Positions 19,416-28,942 of a stretch of 64,000 nt of DNA are shown one piece after another; position 1 is the stretch's first letter, and each line of letters opens with the position of its first letter. The notes under the pieces are model-generated. The model was given only the letters and a program-made list of their open reading frames with translations, ran no database searches and was not told the origin of the DNA. The translations under genes and the position numbers were made by a program. This DNA comes from Pseudomonas putida NBRC 14164 (GTDB lineage Bacteria; Pseudomonadota; Gammaproteobacteria; Pseudomonadales; Pseudomonadaceae). The stretch is taken from the NCBI RefSeq assembly GCF_000412675.1, contig NC_021505.1, positions 4,272,501-4,336,500 on the forward strand, in the 5' to 3' direction.

Positions 19416-20321
19416 CTAGCGCAATGCTGCCTGCATCGCTTTAGCCTGCACCCGCAGCGCCTCGCAAAACGGCTCCACCGCTGCCGAAGCCGGCCGATGG
19501 TCGGGGCGTATCAGCATGACCTGGTAGGGCACCGACACCCGCAACCTGCGGATCGGCAAACCGCCCTGGGCCGCCTCCAGGCCGCTCAGCGGGTTGATGA
19601 TCGCCACCCCAAGGCCTTGCCTGACCATGGCGCACACCGAGGCGGCACTGGTGGTCTCGATCACCGTGCGGCGGTTCACCCCCGCCGCGCGAAAGTGCTG
19701 GTCCAGGCGCTGGCGGTAGGTGTCCAGGCTGGCCAGGTTGATGAAATCGACCTCATGAAAGTCGCTTAGCTCCAGCTCGGCCTTGGCCTGCAAAGGGTGA
19801 TGCTCGGGCAGCACGCACACCATGTTGGCGCTGAACAGTAATTCGCCATAAGCGCCGCGCGGTATCTGCTCGATTTCGGTCAGGCCAAGATCATGCTGCT
19901 GGGCAACCAGTGACTCCTCCAGCAACGGCGACTCCTGCGCCACGATGCTCACGCTCACACCGCGGTGCTGCTGATGGAAGCGTTGGCAGGCCTTGGGCAG
20001 CAAGGTCTGGGAGAACAGCGGCAGGCAGGTGATGGCCAGCCGTCCCTGCTCGAAATTGCGGATGGCCTGGGCAAAGCGATCAATGCGCTCCAGCCCGACG
20101 TAGGCACGCTCGACCTCTTCGATCAACAGCAGCGCCTGGGCCGTCGCCACCAGGCGCCCACCCTCGCGCTCGAACAGGTTCAGGCCAGTCACCTGCTCCA
20201 GCCGCGCCAATTCGCGGCTGACAGTGGGCTGCGAGGTGAACAGCAAGCGCGCCGCACCGGTGACACTGCCAGCGGCCATGATGGCGCGGAACACTTCAAT
20301 GTGGCGGACGGACAGTTTCAC
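19416..20321 (-). CDS. lysR: LysR-family regulator of lysA
   Basis: A 301-residue LysR-type regulator with an N-terminal winged helix-turn-helix (FRAIMAAGSVTGAARLLFTSQPTVSRELARLE, about 10-42) and a C-terminal effector-binding domain. The text resembles LysR proper, the activator of diaminopimelate decarboxylase, and the gene is divergent from lysA. Translation starts with GTG at 20321. A 22-bp palindrome lies in the shared promoter region at 20371-20392. By analogy, diaminopimelate would be the co-inducer and lysine the antagonist. Confidence 0.85.
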   Translation of the reverse strand: MKLSVRHIEVFRAIMAAGSVTGAARLLFTSQPTVSRELARLEQVTGLNLFEREGGRLVATAQALLLIEEVERAYVGLERIDRFAQAIRNFEQGRLAITCLPLFSQTLLPKACQRFHQQHRGVSVSIVAQESPLLEESLVAQQHDLGLTEIEQIPRGAYGELLFSANMVCVLPEHHPLQAKAELELSDFHEVDFINLASLDTYRQRLDQHFRAAGVNRRTVIETTSAASVCAMVRQGLGVAIINPLSGLEAAQGGLPIRRLRVSVPYQVMLIRPDHRPASAAVEPFCEALRVQAKAMQAALR

Positions 20322-20370
20322 GGCAGCACCCGGTGAGTCGACAATGGGTATATCAGATATGAATGACTGG

Positions 20371-20392
20371 CAGAAAAATAGCTATTTTTCTG
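20371..20392. promoter_or_regulatory. Perfect 22-bp palindrome, likely LysR operator
   Basis: The half-site CAGAAAAATAG is followed directly by its exact reverse complement. It is AT-rich within GC-rich DNA, 50 bases upstream of the lysR GTG and 53 bases upstream of the lysA ATG. LysR-type regulators bind such dyads; the assignment is by position. Confidence 0.7.
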
Positions 20393-20444
20393 AATTCCCG
20401 CTTTGATTCATCCTCGTGCCCTTCCTTATACGAGTAACGCCACC

Positions 20445-21677
20445 ATGACCGCACCCTTCACCCTTCTGGCCGAGGCGGTTCGCCAGCACGGCTCGCCCCT
20501 TTGGGCGTACGACGCCAGCACCATCGCCGAGCGTGTCGAACAGCTGAACGTATTTGACACCGTACGCTTCGCCCAGAAAGCCAACCCCAACCTGCATGTG
20601 CTGCGCCTGATGCGCGCCCACGGCCTGGTGCTGGATGCCGTGTCGCTGGGTGAAATGGAGCGGGCCTTCGCTGCGGGTGCGAGCGTGGACGGTGACCCTG
20701 CCGGCGTGGTGCTGACCTGCGACGCGCTGGACCGGCCAACCCTGGAGCGCGTGGTGGCAGAGAAGATCGAAGTCAACGCCGGCTCCATCGACATGCTGCG
20801 CCAACTGGGTGAACGCTCGCCCGGCCACCGCGTGTGGATCCGCATCAACCCGGGCTTCGGCCATGGCCACAGCCGCAAGACCAACACCGGCGGCGAAAAC
20901 AGCAAGCACGGCATCTGGCACGAAGAACTGGACGAGGCGCTCGCGTGCATCAAGGCCAATGGCCTGCACCTGGTAGGCGTGCACATGCACATTGGTTCCG
21001 GGGTGGACTATCAGCACCTGGAGCAGGTGGCCCGCTCGATGATCGAACTGGTCGGTCGCCTGGGCGTGGATATCGAGGCGTTCTCCATCGGCGGCGGGCT
21101 GTCCACCCCTTACCGCAGCACCGACAAGCCGGTCGACCTGCAACGCTACGCCCAGACCTGGGCGGTGGCACGCAAGGAAATCGAAGCAATGCTGGGCCAC
21201 CCCGTACGCATGGAAATCGAGCCAGGGCGCTTCCTGGTGGCCGAGTCGGGCTATCTGGTGGCCGAAGTGCGTGCCGTCAAGCAAGTGGGCCGCAATACCT
21301 TCGTCATGATCGACGCCGGCTTCAACGACCTGATGCGGCCGGCGATGTACGGCGCCTACCACGGCATGACCCTGCTCGACGCAAACGGCCAGCCGGTGGA
21401 CCGCCCACGGCAGCCGACTGTTGTGGCCGGGCCATTGTGCGAATCGGGTGACGTGTTCACCCAGGATGACCAGGAACTGACCCCGCAGGACCTGCCCCAG
21501 GCTCAGGTGGGCGACCTGCTGGTGATCCATGATGCCGGCGCCTACGGTGCATCGATGTCGTCGAACTACAACAGCCGGCCGTTGCTGCCGGAGTTCCTGA
21601 TCGAAGACGGGACGCTGCGAATGATTCGCCGGCGGCAGACGGTGCAGGACCTGCTGAGCCTGGAGGCCGGGTTCTAA
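20445..21677 (+). CDS. lysA: Diaminopimelate decarboxylase
   Basis: The 410-residue PLP enzyme converts meso-diaminopimelate to lysine and CO2, the last step of lysine synthesis. The PLP lysine lies in RFAQKANPN near residue 45, the glycine loop in GGGLSTPY near 217, EPGRFLV near 260, the active-site cysteine in CESGDV near 332, and the C-terminal DAGAYGASMSSNYN near 366. The family also includes ornithine/arginine decarboxylases, but CESGD and the divergent lysR favour LysA. Pseudomonas often has a second lysA elsewhere, so this may be one of two copies. Confidence 0.92.
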   Translation: MTAPFTLLAEAVRQHGSPLWAYDASTIAERVEQLNVFDTVRFAQKANPNLHVLRLMRAHGLVLDAVSLGEMERAFAAGASVDGDPAGVVLTCDALDRPTLERVVAEKIEVNAGSIDMLRQLGERSPGHRVWIRINPGFGHGHSRKTNTGGENSKHGIWHEELDEALACIKANGLHLVGVHMHIGSGVDYQHLEQVARSMIELVGRLGVDIEAFSIGGGLSTPYRSTDKPVDLQRYAQTWAVARKEIEAMLGHPVRMEIEPGRFLVAESGYLVAEVRAVKQVGRNTFVMIDAGFNDLMRPAMYGAYHGMTLLDANGQPVDRPRQPTVVAGPLCESGDVFTQDDQELTPQDLPQAQVGDLLVIHDAGAYGASMSSNYNSRPLLPEFLIEDGTLRMIRRRQTVQDLLSLEAGF

Positions 21678-21753
21678 CAACGTATTCAATGTGCGCGCGC
21701 TGCCTTTGTGTGAGCAACTGCCTTGCTCAAGATCCAGAAGCTGGCGCAACCTC

Positions 21754-21840
21754 AGTGGGAGCGGGCATGCCCGCGAACACCGGCAGAGCCGGTGCCATCC
21801 ACCGTGTTGCCTGTTTCGCGGGCACGCCCGCTCCCACAAG
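21754..21840. repeat. Inverted REP pair upstream of the FecI-like gene
   Basis: GTGGGAGCGGGCATGCCCGC is mirrored by TTTCGCGGGCACGCCCGCTC followed by CCACA. Between them lies a smaller stem (CACCGGC with GCCGGTG). Confidence 0.8.
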
Positions 21841-21885
21841 GATGTGTGCATGCACTCGATCCTTGCAATCAGCCTGCCCTACTAC

Positions 21886-21915
21886 GACAATGCGATCAAT
21901 TCCCATTAATATTGC
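21886..21915 (+). promoter_or_regulatory. Weak Fur-box-like region upstream of the sigma gene
   Basis: An AT-rich stretch just before the sigma-factor start contains CAATGCGATCAATTCCCATT and AATATTG, with partial similarity to the GATAATGATAATCATTATC Fur consensus. Iron control is expected for FecI-type sigma genes, but the match is loose. Confidence 0.25.
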
Positions 21916-21926
21916 GGTCTTGACGC

Positions 21927-22427
21927 ATGTCGACGCTCGATCCCCAGGCCCTGCACCAGCTGTACAGCGAAAACAACAGCTGGCTGAAGGGCTGGCTGCG
22001 CGCCCGCCTGGGCAACGCCGCCGATGCCTCCGACCTGGCCCACGACACGTTCTTGCGGGTAATGACCGCGCGCAACCCGTTGCCGATCCGCGAGCCGCGC
22101 AGCTACCTCAGCGCTATCGCCCGCGCGCTGCTGATCGACAAAGCCCGCCGCCGCGCCATCGAAAAAGCCTACCTGCAAGCCCTGGCCTTGCGCCCGGAGC
22201 CGGTAGAGGTATCGCCGGAAGTGCGCTTGTCGATCATCGAAATGCTGGTGGCCGTGGACACCCTGCTCGATGAACTCGGCGCCAAAACCCGCGCCATCTT
22301 CCTCGCCGTTCAACTGGAAGGCTTGACCTACGGTGCTGCGGCCGAGCGCTTCGGCGTGTCGGTTACCACCGTGAAGAACCACCTGATCAAGGCGATGACC
22401 CGCTGCCTGCTGGCAGTCGAAGGCTGA
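21927..22427 (+). CDS. FecI-family ECF sigma factor
   Basis: A 166-residue sigma factor with region 2 (DASDLAHDTFLRVMTARNP, then PRSYLSAIARALLIDKARRR) and region 4 (EGLTYGAAAERFGVSVTTVKNHLIKAM). The RSYLxxIARxLxIDxxRRR pattern is typical of iron-starvation FecI/FpvI-like sigmas. The anti-sigma/FecR-like gene starts five bases after its stop and a TonB receptor with a signalling domain follows, the standard cell-surface signalling arrangement. It should direct transcription of the receptor gene when the outside ligand binds. The exact siderophore cannot be told. Confidence 0.92.
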   Translation: MSTLDPQALHQLYSENNSWLKGWLRARLGNAADASDLAHDTFLRVMTARNPLPIREPRSYLSAIARALLIDKARRRAIEKAYLQALALRPEPVEVSPEVRLSIIEMLVAVDTLLDELGAKTRAIFLAVQLEGLTYGAAAERFGVSVTTVKNHLIKAMTRCLLAVEG

Positions 22428-22432
22428 GGGCG

Positions 22433-23368
22433 ATGGATCTCAAGACACTCGAAGCCGCTGCCACCTGGTATGTGCAGCTCAACGATGGCGCCAGCGACGA
22501 GGCCCGCACCTACGCCTGGCGGCAGTGGCTGCAGGCCAGCCCGCAACATGCTGCCGCCTGGGCGCGGGTAGAAAAACTGCAGCAGCAATGGGCCATGGTG
22601 CCGCCACAGGCAGCGCTGTCCAGCCTGGGCGCGGCACAAGCACAGCGGCGCGATGTGCTGAAGGTGCTGAGCCTGTTGCTGGCCATGGGCGGCGGTGGCT
22701 GGCTGGCAGCCGAGCAGGTGCCCTATCGCGCAATGCTGGCCCAGCAACGCACCCGTGGCGGCGAACGGCGCGCCATGCATCTGGAGGATGGCTCACAGCT
22801 GGAGCTGAACGTGAATACCGCGCTGGATGTGCGCTACGACGCCAAGGTACGGGCGATCCAGCTGTACCAGGGGGAAATCCTGGTGCGCCCGATCAATGGC
22901 CTTCAGCAGCGCCCGTTCATCGTGCACACCGAGGACGGCAGCGTGCTCACCCGTAGTACCGAGTTCAGCATCCGCAAACTTGCCCGGCAGACGCGCGTGG
23001 GCGTGCTGCAGGGCGCTGTCGAAGTACGCCCGCAGCACCACCCTGATCGGGTGCTGCAACTGCAGGCCAGCCAGCAAGTGAATTTTGACCGCGACGACTT
23101 CGCCAGCGCACATGCCCTGCCCGTGGATTCGACAGCCTGGCTGCAGGGCATGCTGAGTGTGAACGACTGGCAGCTGGGCGACTTTGTCGAGGAACTGGGG
23201 CGTTACCGGCAAGGGGTGCTGCGCTGCGCCTCCTCGATCCGGTCCTTGAGCATTTCCGGTGCATTCCGCATCGACGATACCGATATTGCACTGGCCAACC
23301 TGCCCAAAACCCTGCCCGTGAAGGTGCGCTATATCAGCCGTTACTGGGTGAGCGTGGAACCCGCCTGA
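22433..23368 (+). CDS. FecR-family transmembrane sigma regulator
   Basis: A 311-residue single-pass membrane protein. Its cytosolic N-terminal DUF4880-like domain (ATWYVQLNDG, RQWLQASPQHAAAWARVE) should bind the FecI-like sigma. A hydrophobic segment near 76-90 (LSLLLAMGGGGWLA) crosses the inner membrane. The periplasmic FecR domain contains TRGGERRAMHLEDGSQLELN near 110 and the C-terminal SISGAFRIDDTDIAL stretch that contacts the receptor signalling domain. It lies five bases after the sigma gene and before the receptor. Confidence 0.92.
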   Translation: MDLKTLEAAATWYVQLNDGASDEARTYAWRQWLQASPQHAAAWARVEKLQQQWAMVPPQAALSSLGAAQAQRRDVLKVLSLLLAMGGGGWLAAEQVPYRAMLAQQRTRGGERRAMHLEDGSQLELNVNTALDVRYDAKVRAIQLYQGEILVRPINGLQQRPFIVHTEDGSVLTRSTEFSIRKLARQTRVGVLQGAVEVRPQHHPDRVLQLQASQQVNFDRDDFASAHALPVDSTAWLQGMLSVNDWQLGDFVEELGRYRQGVLRCASSIRSLSISGAFRIDDTDIALANLPKTLPVKVRYISRYWVSVEPA

Positions 23369-23481
23369 TTAACGGCCCCAAAAATAATTTCACCCAGACC
23401 TTGCTGATTTCGATTCTCGCCCGTCCCTGACACAAGCCGCGACGACAGCGACTTTCTGCCATGACACGGAAGGATCACGCA

Positions 23482-25968
23482 ATGCCCCATCTGCACCCCA
23501 CCCCTGCAACCAAGCTGAGCCAGGCCGTGCGCCTGGTAGTGTTCGGCATGGCCCTGGCCAGCGCGCCGGGGCTGCTGCTGATGCCTGCCCAGGCCATGGC
23601 CCAAAGCCGGACCGCCTACCACGTCCCTGCCGGCCCGTTGGGCAATGCCATCACCCAGTTTGGCGTGCAGGCGGGCGTGACCATTTCGTTCGACACCGCA
23701 CAAACGCGCAATCTGAGCAGCGCAGGCCTGGAAGGCAGCTACAGCGTCGATGAAGGGCTGATCCGCCTGCTGGCCAACAGTGGCTTGCAGGCTCAGCGCC
23801 AGGGCAATGGCGGCTATGTGCTGATGCCTGCAGACAACGGCTCGGCCATGGAGCTGGGGCCGATGAACATCGACGCCAACCGGCTGGACGCCACCAGCGA
23901 GGGCACCCAGTCGTACACCGCCCACGCAGTGACTATCGGCAAGGGCGTGCACACGCTGAAGGAAACCCCGCAGTCGGTCACCGTGATGACCCGCAAGATG
24001 CTCGACGACCAGAACCTCAACACGCTGGAACAGGTGCTGGACAAGACCCCAGGCATCACCGTGTACGACTCGCCCATGGGCGGCAAGTACTTCTACTCCC
24101 GTGGTTTCAACCTGGACGGCCAGTACCAGTACGACGGCGTGCCGCTGGATGTGGGTGGCAACTACGTACAGGCCAACAGCTTTTCCAGCGACATGGCGTT
24201 CTACGACCGCGTCGAAATCCTCAAGGGCGCGGCGGGCATGATGAAGGGCTCCGGCTCCTCCGCCGGCGGCGTCAACTTCGTGCGCAAGCGTGGCCAGGAA
24301 CAAGCCGCCACCACCGTCACCCTGTCTGCCGGTAGCTGGGACAACTACCGCGGCCAGGTGGATGTAGGCGGCCCGTTAAACGAGTCAGGAACCGTGCGGG
24401 GGCGCGCCGTGGCGTCGCTGCAGGATCGCCAGTACTTCTATGACACAGCCAAGCGCCAGGACCAGATACTGTACGGCGCCATCGACTGGGACGTCACCCT
24501 CGACACCACCCTGGGCTTTGGCCTGGCCTACGAGGATGTCGATGCCACACCGTGCTATTCCGGCCTGCCACGCTACGCCGATGGCAGTGACCTGAAGCTG
24601 TCGCGCTCCACCTGCCTGGGGGCCAGCTGGAACGACCTGCAAAGCCAGCGTGTTACCGGTTTCGCCGACCTCAAGCACCGCTTCAACGAAGACTGGACGC
24701 TGAACTTCGCCTCGATCTACACCCACAACAACCAGGACATCGAATACGCCTACTCCGAAGGCACGGTACCGGTCGGCGCCAGCACCGCCAGCATGAACGT
24801 GCGAGCCGGTCGTTTCGACTACGACCAGGACGACTACGGCTTCGATAGCTATGTCGATGGCAAGTTCGAGGCGTTCGGCCTCCAGCACGAGCTGATCATC
24901 GGTGCCAACGCCAGCCGGCAGAAAACCCATGACTACTTCGCGCTTATGCTGCTGAACGCCAAGCAGAACCCGTTCAACCCGACCGCGAACTTCCCACAAC
25001 CGTCCAAGGGCGATTACCTGGTCAACCCGACCCGCGGCGGCAGCGTGCCAACCGACTCCACCACCACCCAGTACGGCACTTACGCCAACCTGCGGCTGAA
25101 GCTGGCAGAGCCGCTGACCCTGGTGCTGGGCGCGCGGGTCAGCTGGTACCGCAACAAGAGCGACTCCTATACCCAGTTCTACGATTACTGGGTGAATAAC
25201 CGCAGCCAGGAAAACGGCCAGGTCACGCCGTTCGCCGCCGTGCTGTACGACCTGAACGACCAGTGGACCGCCTACGCCAGCTACGCCGACATCTTCCAGC
25301 CGCAGAGCGACAAGGTGAATGCCGAGCGGCAGGCGTTACAGCCCAAGACCGGTGCCAACTACGAGATCGGCATCAAGGGCGAGCTGCTGGACGGCGCGCT
25401 GAACACCTCGTTCAACTTGTTCCGCACCATCGAGAATCATCGCGCGGAAACCGACTACAACGAAGCCTGCCCGTCTGGCGACGGCTATTGCTACACCGAC
25501 AGCGGCAAGGTGCGTGCCCAGGGCTTCGAGGCCGAGATCAGCGGCTCGCCAATCGAGCGCCTGCAACTACTGGCAGGCTACACCTACACCCAGACCAAGT
25601 ACCTGAACACCATCGAAGACACCGACCCCACCGAGCTGACCTTCACCTCCAGCTTCATCCCACGGCACATGCTAAAGGTGTGGGGTGACTACCAGCTGGG
25701 CGGTGCACTGGAGCGCTTCACCGTCGGCGCCGGCCTGAACAGCCAGAGCGAGAACTTCCGCACTACCGGCACTACCCGCGTCGAGCAGGCGGGCTACACC
25801 GTGTGGAACGGCCGCGTGCAGTACCGCATCGACCCGAACTGGACGGTCGCCCTCAACGGCAACAACCTGTTCGACAAGAAGTACTACGCCACCATCGGTG
25901 CGCCGGCGTGGGGCAACTTCTATGGTGAGCCACGCAACTTCATGGTGACGTTGCAAGGGGCGTTCTGA
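23482..25968 (+). CDS. TonB-dependent siderophore receptor with signalling (STN) domain
   Basis: An 828-residue outer-membrane receptor. A signal peptide ends near AMA (about residue 41). An STN signalling domain follows (YHVPAGPLGNAITQFGVQAG, about 45-115), then the plug (KETPQSVTVMTRKMLDD near 155; RVEILKGAAGMMKGSGSSAGG near 250) and a beta barrel ending in phenylalanine. This is the FpvA/FecA class that both imports a ferric siderophore and signals through FecR. GGAAGGA precedes the ATG at 23482; an ATG seven codons earlier lacks such a site. Ligand specificity is not readable from sequence. It completes the sigma-FecR-receptor set. Confidence 0.92.
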   Translation: MPHLHPTPATKLSQAVRLVVFGMALASAPGLLLMPAQAMAQSRTAYHVPAGPLGNAITQFGVQAGVTISFDTAQTRNLSSAGLEGSYSVDEGLIRLLANSGLQAQRQGNGGYVLMPADNGSAMELGPMNIDANRLDATSEGTQSYTAHAVTIGKGVHTLKETPQSVTVMTRKMLDDQNLNTLEQVLDKTPGITVYDSPMGGKYFYSRGFNLDGQYQYDGVPLDVGGNYVQANSFSSDMAFYDRVEILKGAAGMMKGSGSSAGGVNFVRKRGQEQAATTVTLSAGSWDNYRGQVDVGGPLNESGTVRGRAVASLQDRQYFYDTAKRQDQILYGAIDWDVTLDTTLGFGLAYEDVDATPCYSGLPRYADGSDLKLSRSTCLGASWNDLQSQRVTGFADLKHRFNEDWTLNFASIYTHNNQDIEYAYSEGTVPVGASTASMNVRAGRFDYDQDDYGFDSYVDGKFEAFGLQHELIIGANASRQKTHDYFALMLLNAKQNPFNPTANFPQPSKGDYLVNPTRGGSVPTDSTTTQYGTYANLRLKLAEPLTLVLGARVSWYRNKSDSYTQFYDYWVNNRSQENGQVTPFAAVLYDLNDQWTAYASYADIFQPQSDKVNAERQALQPKTGANYEIGIKGELLDGALNTSFNLFRTIENHRAETDYNEACPSGDGYCYTDSGKVRAQGFEAEISGSPIERLQLLAGYTYTQTKYLNTIEDTDPTELTFTSSFIPRHMLKVWGDYQLGGALERFTVGAGLNSQSENFRTTGTTRVEQAGYTVWNGRVQYRIDPNWTVALNGNNLFDKKYYATIGAPAWGNFYGEPRNFMVTLQGAF

Positions 25969-25977
25969 AATGCATCA

Positions 25978-25998
25978 GGGCCGCTTTGCGGCCCTTTT
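25978..25998 (+). terminator. Terminator after the siderophore receptor
   Basis: GGGCCGC and GCGGCCC pair around TTT and are followed by TTTT, ten bases after the receptor stop. Confidence 0.88.
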
Positions 25999-26263
25999 GA
26001 TTTGCCAGGTCGCCTACAAAAAATCTGTCAGGTTCGCTCTCCCACCGACTTTCCGTAGCGTGACGAGAAGCCTTTTCGTGGACGTGATAGCCGGTGAAAA
26101 CACCTACCGACGTCAAGACCACCGCATTTTCAGAAATCTCCTACGCACGTATCGGAAGCGCAAAGCTCCAGCAAGAAGTGATTCCTCGCTAGGGTCCAGG
26201 TTCGGGTCGAATGCAGCGCGTTGCATGCATTTGATGATCACTCCTGCTCACTGGAGCACATCC
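25999..26263. other. Gap upstream of the effector gene
   Basis: The frame of the next gene is open across this gap, but the residues look random. A 32-codon frame beginning with GTG at 26094 and ending with TAG at 26192 contains FSEISYARIGSAKLQQEVIP, which reads like protein; it may be a gene remnant. No promoter or repeat was recognised. Confidence 0.3.
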
Positions 26264-28942
26264 ATGGATTCATTGAACGAAACCCTCGAACTGTGTCGGC
26301 GCATCACCACCGGCTACCGCCCCGCCCTGCGCAACAGCCCCGTCGCCAACTGCACCCGCCGCTTCGAACTGTTGCCCCTGCGCTACGCCGCCATCGGCGG
26401 CAACCCGGCACAACGCGCCCGCCTGCCGAAACTGCCAAGCTATCTCAGCCCATTCTCGGACGTCGGCGAGATGACGCATTCCAGCTACGCCATCCGCCCG
26501 TTGCGGGAGGGCTTTCTCTACCTGCTGATAAAACGCCACAGCGCCCCTGCCTACGAGTGGCACAGCCAGTACCGCGTCGCACCCAACGGCTCCCTGCTGT
26601 ACATCAGCGCCGACGCCCCCTGGGAGCCCGCCCCCAGCGCCGGCAATCTTGATGAGATCATCCGCAGCTTCGGCTGGACCATCACCCTCTATGACCTGGA
26701 TGACATCCAGGAGCTGCGCCCATTGTTCAGCCCTTCCCCGCTGACCCCGCGCATGCTCGACAACTACCGCCTGCTTGAAGACGAGTACCGCAGCAGCCTG
26801 CCTGCGATCGATATTGCCCGCTTCATCCAGCCCTCCGACGCCCCACCGCAGCCCCACGTGCTCAAGCATGACCAACTGAGTTGGGTAGCCGACTTCAAGG
26901 CCCAGGACGACACAGATCTGCAGGCGCTACTGGACCTGCAGCCGTTCAACAATGACCAGATCGTCTCGCCGCACGCCTCACGGCAAGCGCTGGCGCCGCT
27001 AATGAACCAGAGCAAGCCCCGTGGCGCCGCCATCGTCATCGAAGACGCCATCGGCATCACCCAGGAGCTCAACGCCTGGCGCAATGCCGCTGTCGATGAT
27101 GTGAAGACCAGGTGGCTGGAACGCACCGTGGAGCCTGGCGTGGACAACGAGCGCAAGCTGCTGGTCGCGCAGTCGTTCCTGGAGATCGAAAAGCTCTACC
27201 CGCAGATGATGGCCGAGCAGGTCGTCAAGCGCGAAGTCATGGCTGAAAACATACGCAACCAACCCTACGTGCACGCGGAGATCTACGCATTTTCCGAACG
27301 GGCCAGGCAGCAGGCCGATGCCCATGACGAGCGCATGAAGCCTCACCTGGCGCAGTTCGAGCGCGATGTCCGCGCCAAAGTCCAGGCCCGTCAGGAGGCT
27401 GGCGAGTTCAGCAAGAAGTTCGCCCAGAAATACGGCCACCTGGTCGACCGTCAGGCCATGCACGATCAGCTCGAAGCCTTTGAACAGGCCATGCAACACG
27501 CCCAGCAAGCGGCAGAAGACCGCGCCAGGGACCATGCCCGATGGGTAGTCAGCGAACGTTTGCTGCAAGCGCTGGACCGTTACGACAACGCCGACCTCAT
27601 CAACGGCCTGGCCTTTGCCGAGCAGACCGGCCAGTGCGTGATCGGCATGGAGTTGAGTGAATGGGGCACCAAGGTGCTGGACCACTGGTGGCGTAGCGAC
27701 GTGGCCGACCGGGGCAACCTGGCAATACGCGGTATCAGCTACAACCAGGATGATCTCCGAGAGGAGCTTGCGGCGCTGCTGGAAGCCGCCAAGGCCGAAC
27801 CACCCGCAGAGTCGTCGTTCGAACTGCGTGAATCGCTCGCCCGGCAGGCACACATCGCTGCGAATGCGTTCGGGCGTATCAACTCGCTGTACGAGGAATT
27901 GCAGAAGAGCAACAACACCGCCAGCATCGGCCTGCATGCGTGGTATGTGGCGCTAGGGCGACAGATACTCCGAACCGGCGCCCCCAACAGTGCAGACCGA
28001 GCGCTGCACCACGGTCTGCGCGTGACGTTGTTTGCGTCGGTGCATGAGACGGCGGTCGACATTCGTCTGAGCGACGCTGCGCGCAGCGGGCAACCCATTG
28101 ACCCACAACGCAGCGGTGGCCAGCTTGCGCGCTATCTGGATCATGCCTGGGCTGAAGGCTTGATGCAGGCTGACGGTCAGAAGAGCGACTTCTATAAAGT
28201 GCGTGCCGCCGGTCTGGTCTGCCTGCTGGAAGGCATGCTAATGGCCTTCAAGGCTCGCGAGCTGCCTGACAGTGATGCGCGCATCAAGACCGAGCTCATG
28301 GCCGCCGCGATGACTACGGCTGCGGCGGGCTTTGAAATTGGAGCCAGCTATGTGGATCAGGTGGTGACGCGTTACGGCGCAAACAGTGTGACTGGAAGAG
28401 GAGCAGCGGCCACTTTAGGCCGTTTGAAACTATGGGGAGCCAGTTTAGCTGGGGCAGGGGGTTTCGTACTCGCCTGGTGGGACTTCGCCGATGCGGCTCA
28501 GCAGTTAATATACCGCAAGCAAAATTTTACCGAACAAAGTACAAAAAAACCCAGAACGCTGGCACTCGCATACGCATCGCGGGCATTGGCAACTATTACA
28601 ATCTCGTTGGCGGAAGCAGGAACAGCCATTGCAATCGCAAAACCTCTTTTTGACCATCTATCTCAGAATGCCAAAACAAAATTTGTGAGAATGATGACAA
28701 CATCCATGGGCGCGCTCGCCAACAAACTGGGAACACAAGCTGCTCGCTTACTACTTGCACGTTTAGTCTTAGGCGCATTCTGGATCGGACTCATCCTGAC
28801 ACTCATAATCTATATTTTGGAAGATGACGCGTTAGAGAAGTGGTGCAAACGCAGCAGCTTCCGGACTCATAAAAATATTAAGCCCTATGAAGAGCAAGAA
28901 GAGCTGAGCGCCCTACATCTTGCTATCGGCGAGGTTTTATAA
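26264..28942 (+). CDS. VasX-like / BTH_I2691-family type VI secretion effector, probable membrane toxin
   Basis: An 892-residue protein. Residues about 25-160 carry the N-terminal pattern of VasX-type (MIX-like) effectors: LLPLRYAAIGG, LPKLPSYLSPF and YAIRPLREGFLYLL, then a W-x-x-x-Y motif. A long helical, charged region follows (about 300-500). Hydrophobic segments near 730 (GASLAGAGGFVLAWWDFADAA), 765-790 and 825-850 (LVLGAFWIGLILTLIIYIL) suggest a pore-forming or membrane-inserting tip. GGAG stands seven bases before the ATG. The last quarter is clearly richer in A and T than the rest, as if exchanged. The following gene overlaps its stop by one base and probably encodes immunity. No secretion-system genes are nearby. 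Confidence 0.8.
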   Translation: MDSLNETLELCRRITTGYRPALRNSPVANCTRRFELLPLRYAAIGGNPAQRARLPKLPSYLSPFSDVGEMTHSSYAIRPLREGFLYLLIKRHSAPAYEWHSQYRVAPNGSLLYISADAPWEPAPSAGNLDEIIRSFGWTITLYDLDDIQELRPLFSPSPLTPRMLDNYRLLEDEYRSSLPAIDIARFIQPSDAPPQPHVLKHDQLSWVADFKAQDDTDLQALLDLQPFNNDQIVSPHASRQALAPLMNQSKPRGAAIVIEDAIGITQELNAWRNAAVDDVKTRWLERTVEPGVDNERKLLVAQSFLEIEKLYPQMMAEQVVKREVMAENIRNQPYVHAEIYAFSERARQQADAHDERMKPHLAQFERDVRAKVQARQEAGEFSKKFAQKYGHLVDRQAMHDQLEAFEQAMQHAQQAAEDRARDHARWVVSERLLQALDRYDNADLINGLAFAEQTGQCVIGMELSEWGTKVLDHWWRSDVADRGNLAIRGISYNQDDLREELAALLEAAKAEPPAESSFELRESLARQAHIAANAFGRINSLYEELQKSNNTASIGLHAWYVALGRQILRTGAPNSADRALHHGLRVTLFASVHETAVDIRLSDAARSGQPIDPQRSGGQLARYLDHAWAEGLMQADGQKSDFYKVRAAGLVCLLEGMLMAFKARELPDSDARIKTELMAAAMTTAAAGFEIGASYVDQVVTRYGANSVTGRGAAATLGRLKLWGASLAGAGGFVLAWWDFADAAQQLIYRKQNFTEQSTKKPRTLALAYASRALATITISLAEAGTAIAIAKPLFDHLSQNAKTKFVRMMTTSMGALANKLGTQAARLLLARLVLGAFWIGLILTLIIYILEDDALEKWCKRSSFRTHKNIKPYEEQEELSALHLAIGEVL

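Noticed and set aside
23369..23481. A FecI- or PvdS-type promoter before the TonB receptor
   Set aside because: The stretch AAATAATTTCACCC and a later CCGTCC loosely recall such promoters, but spacing and bases do not match a known consensus well enough.
26094..26192. A 32-codon GTG frame before the effector gene as a real small gene
   Set aside because: Protein-like text but no ribosome site and no start other than GTG; kept only as a possible remnant in the gap description.
25970..26263. Extension of the effector gene to an earlier in-frame start
   Set aside because: It would begin inside the terminator region of the receptor gene and adds arginine-rich text without family match; the ATG at 26264 has GGAG upstream.
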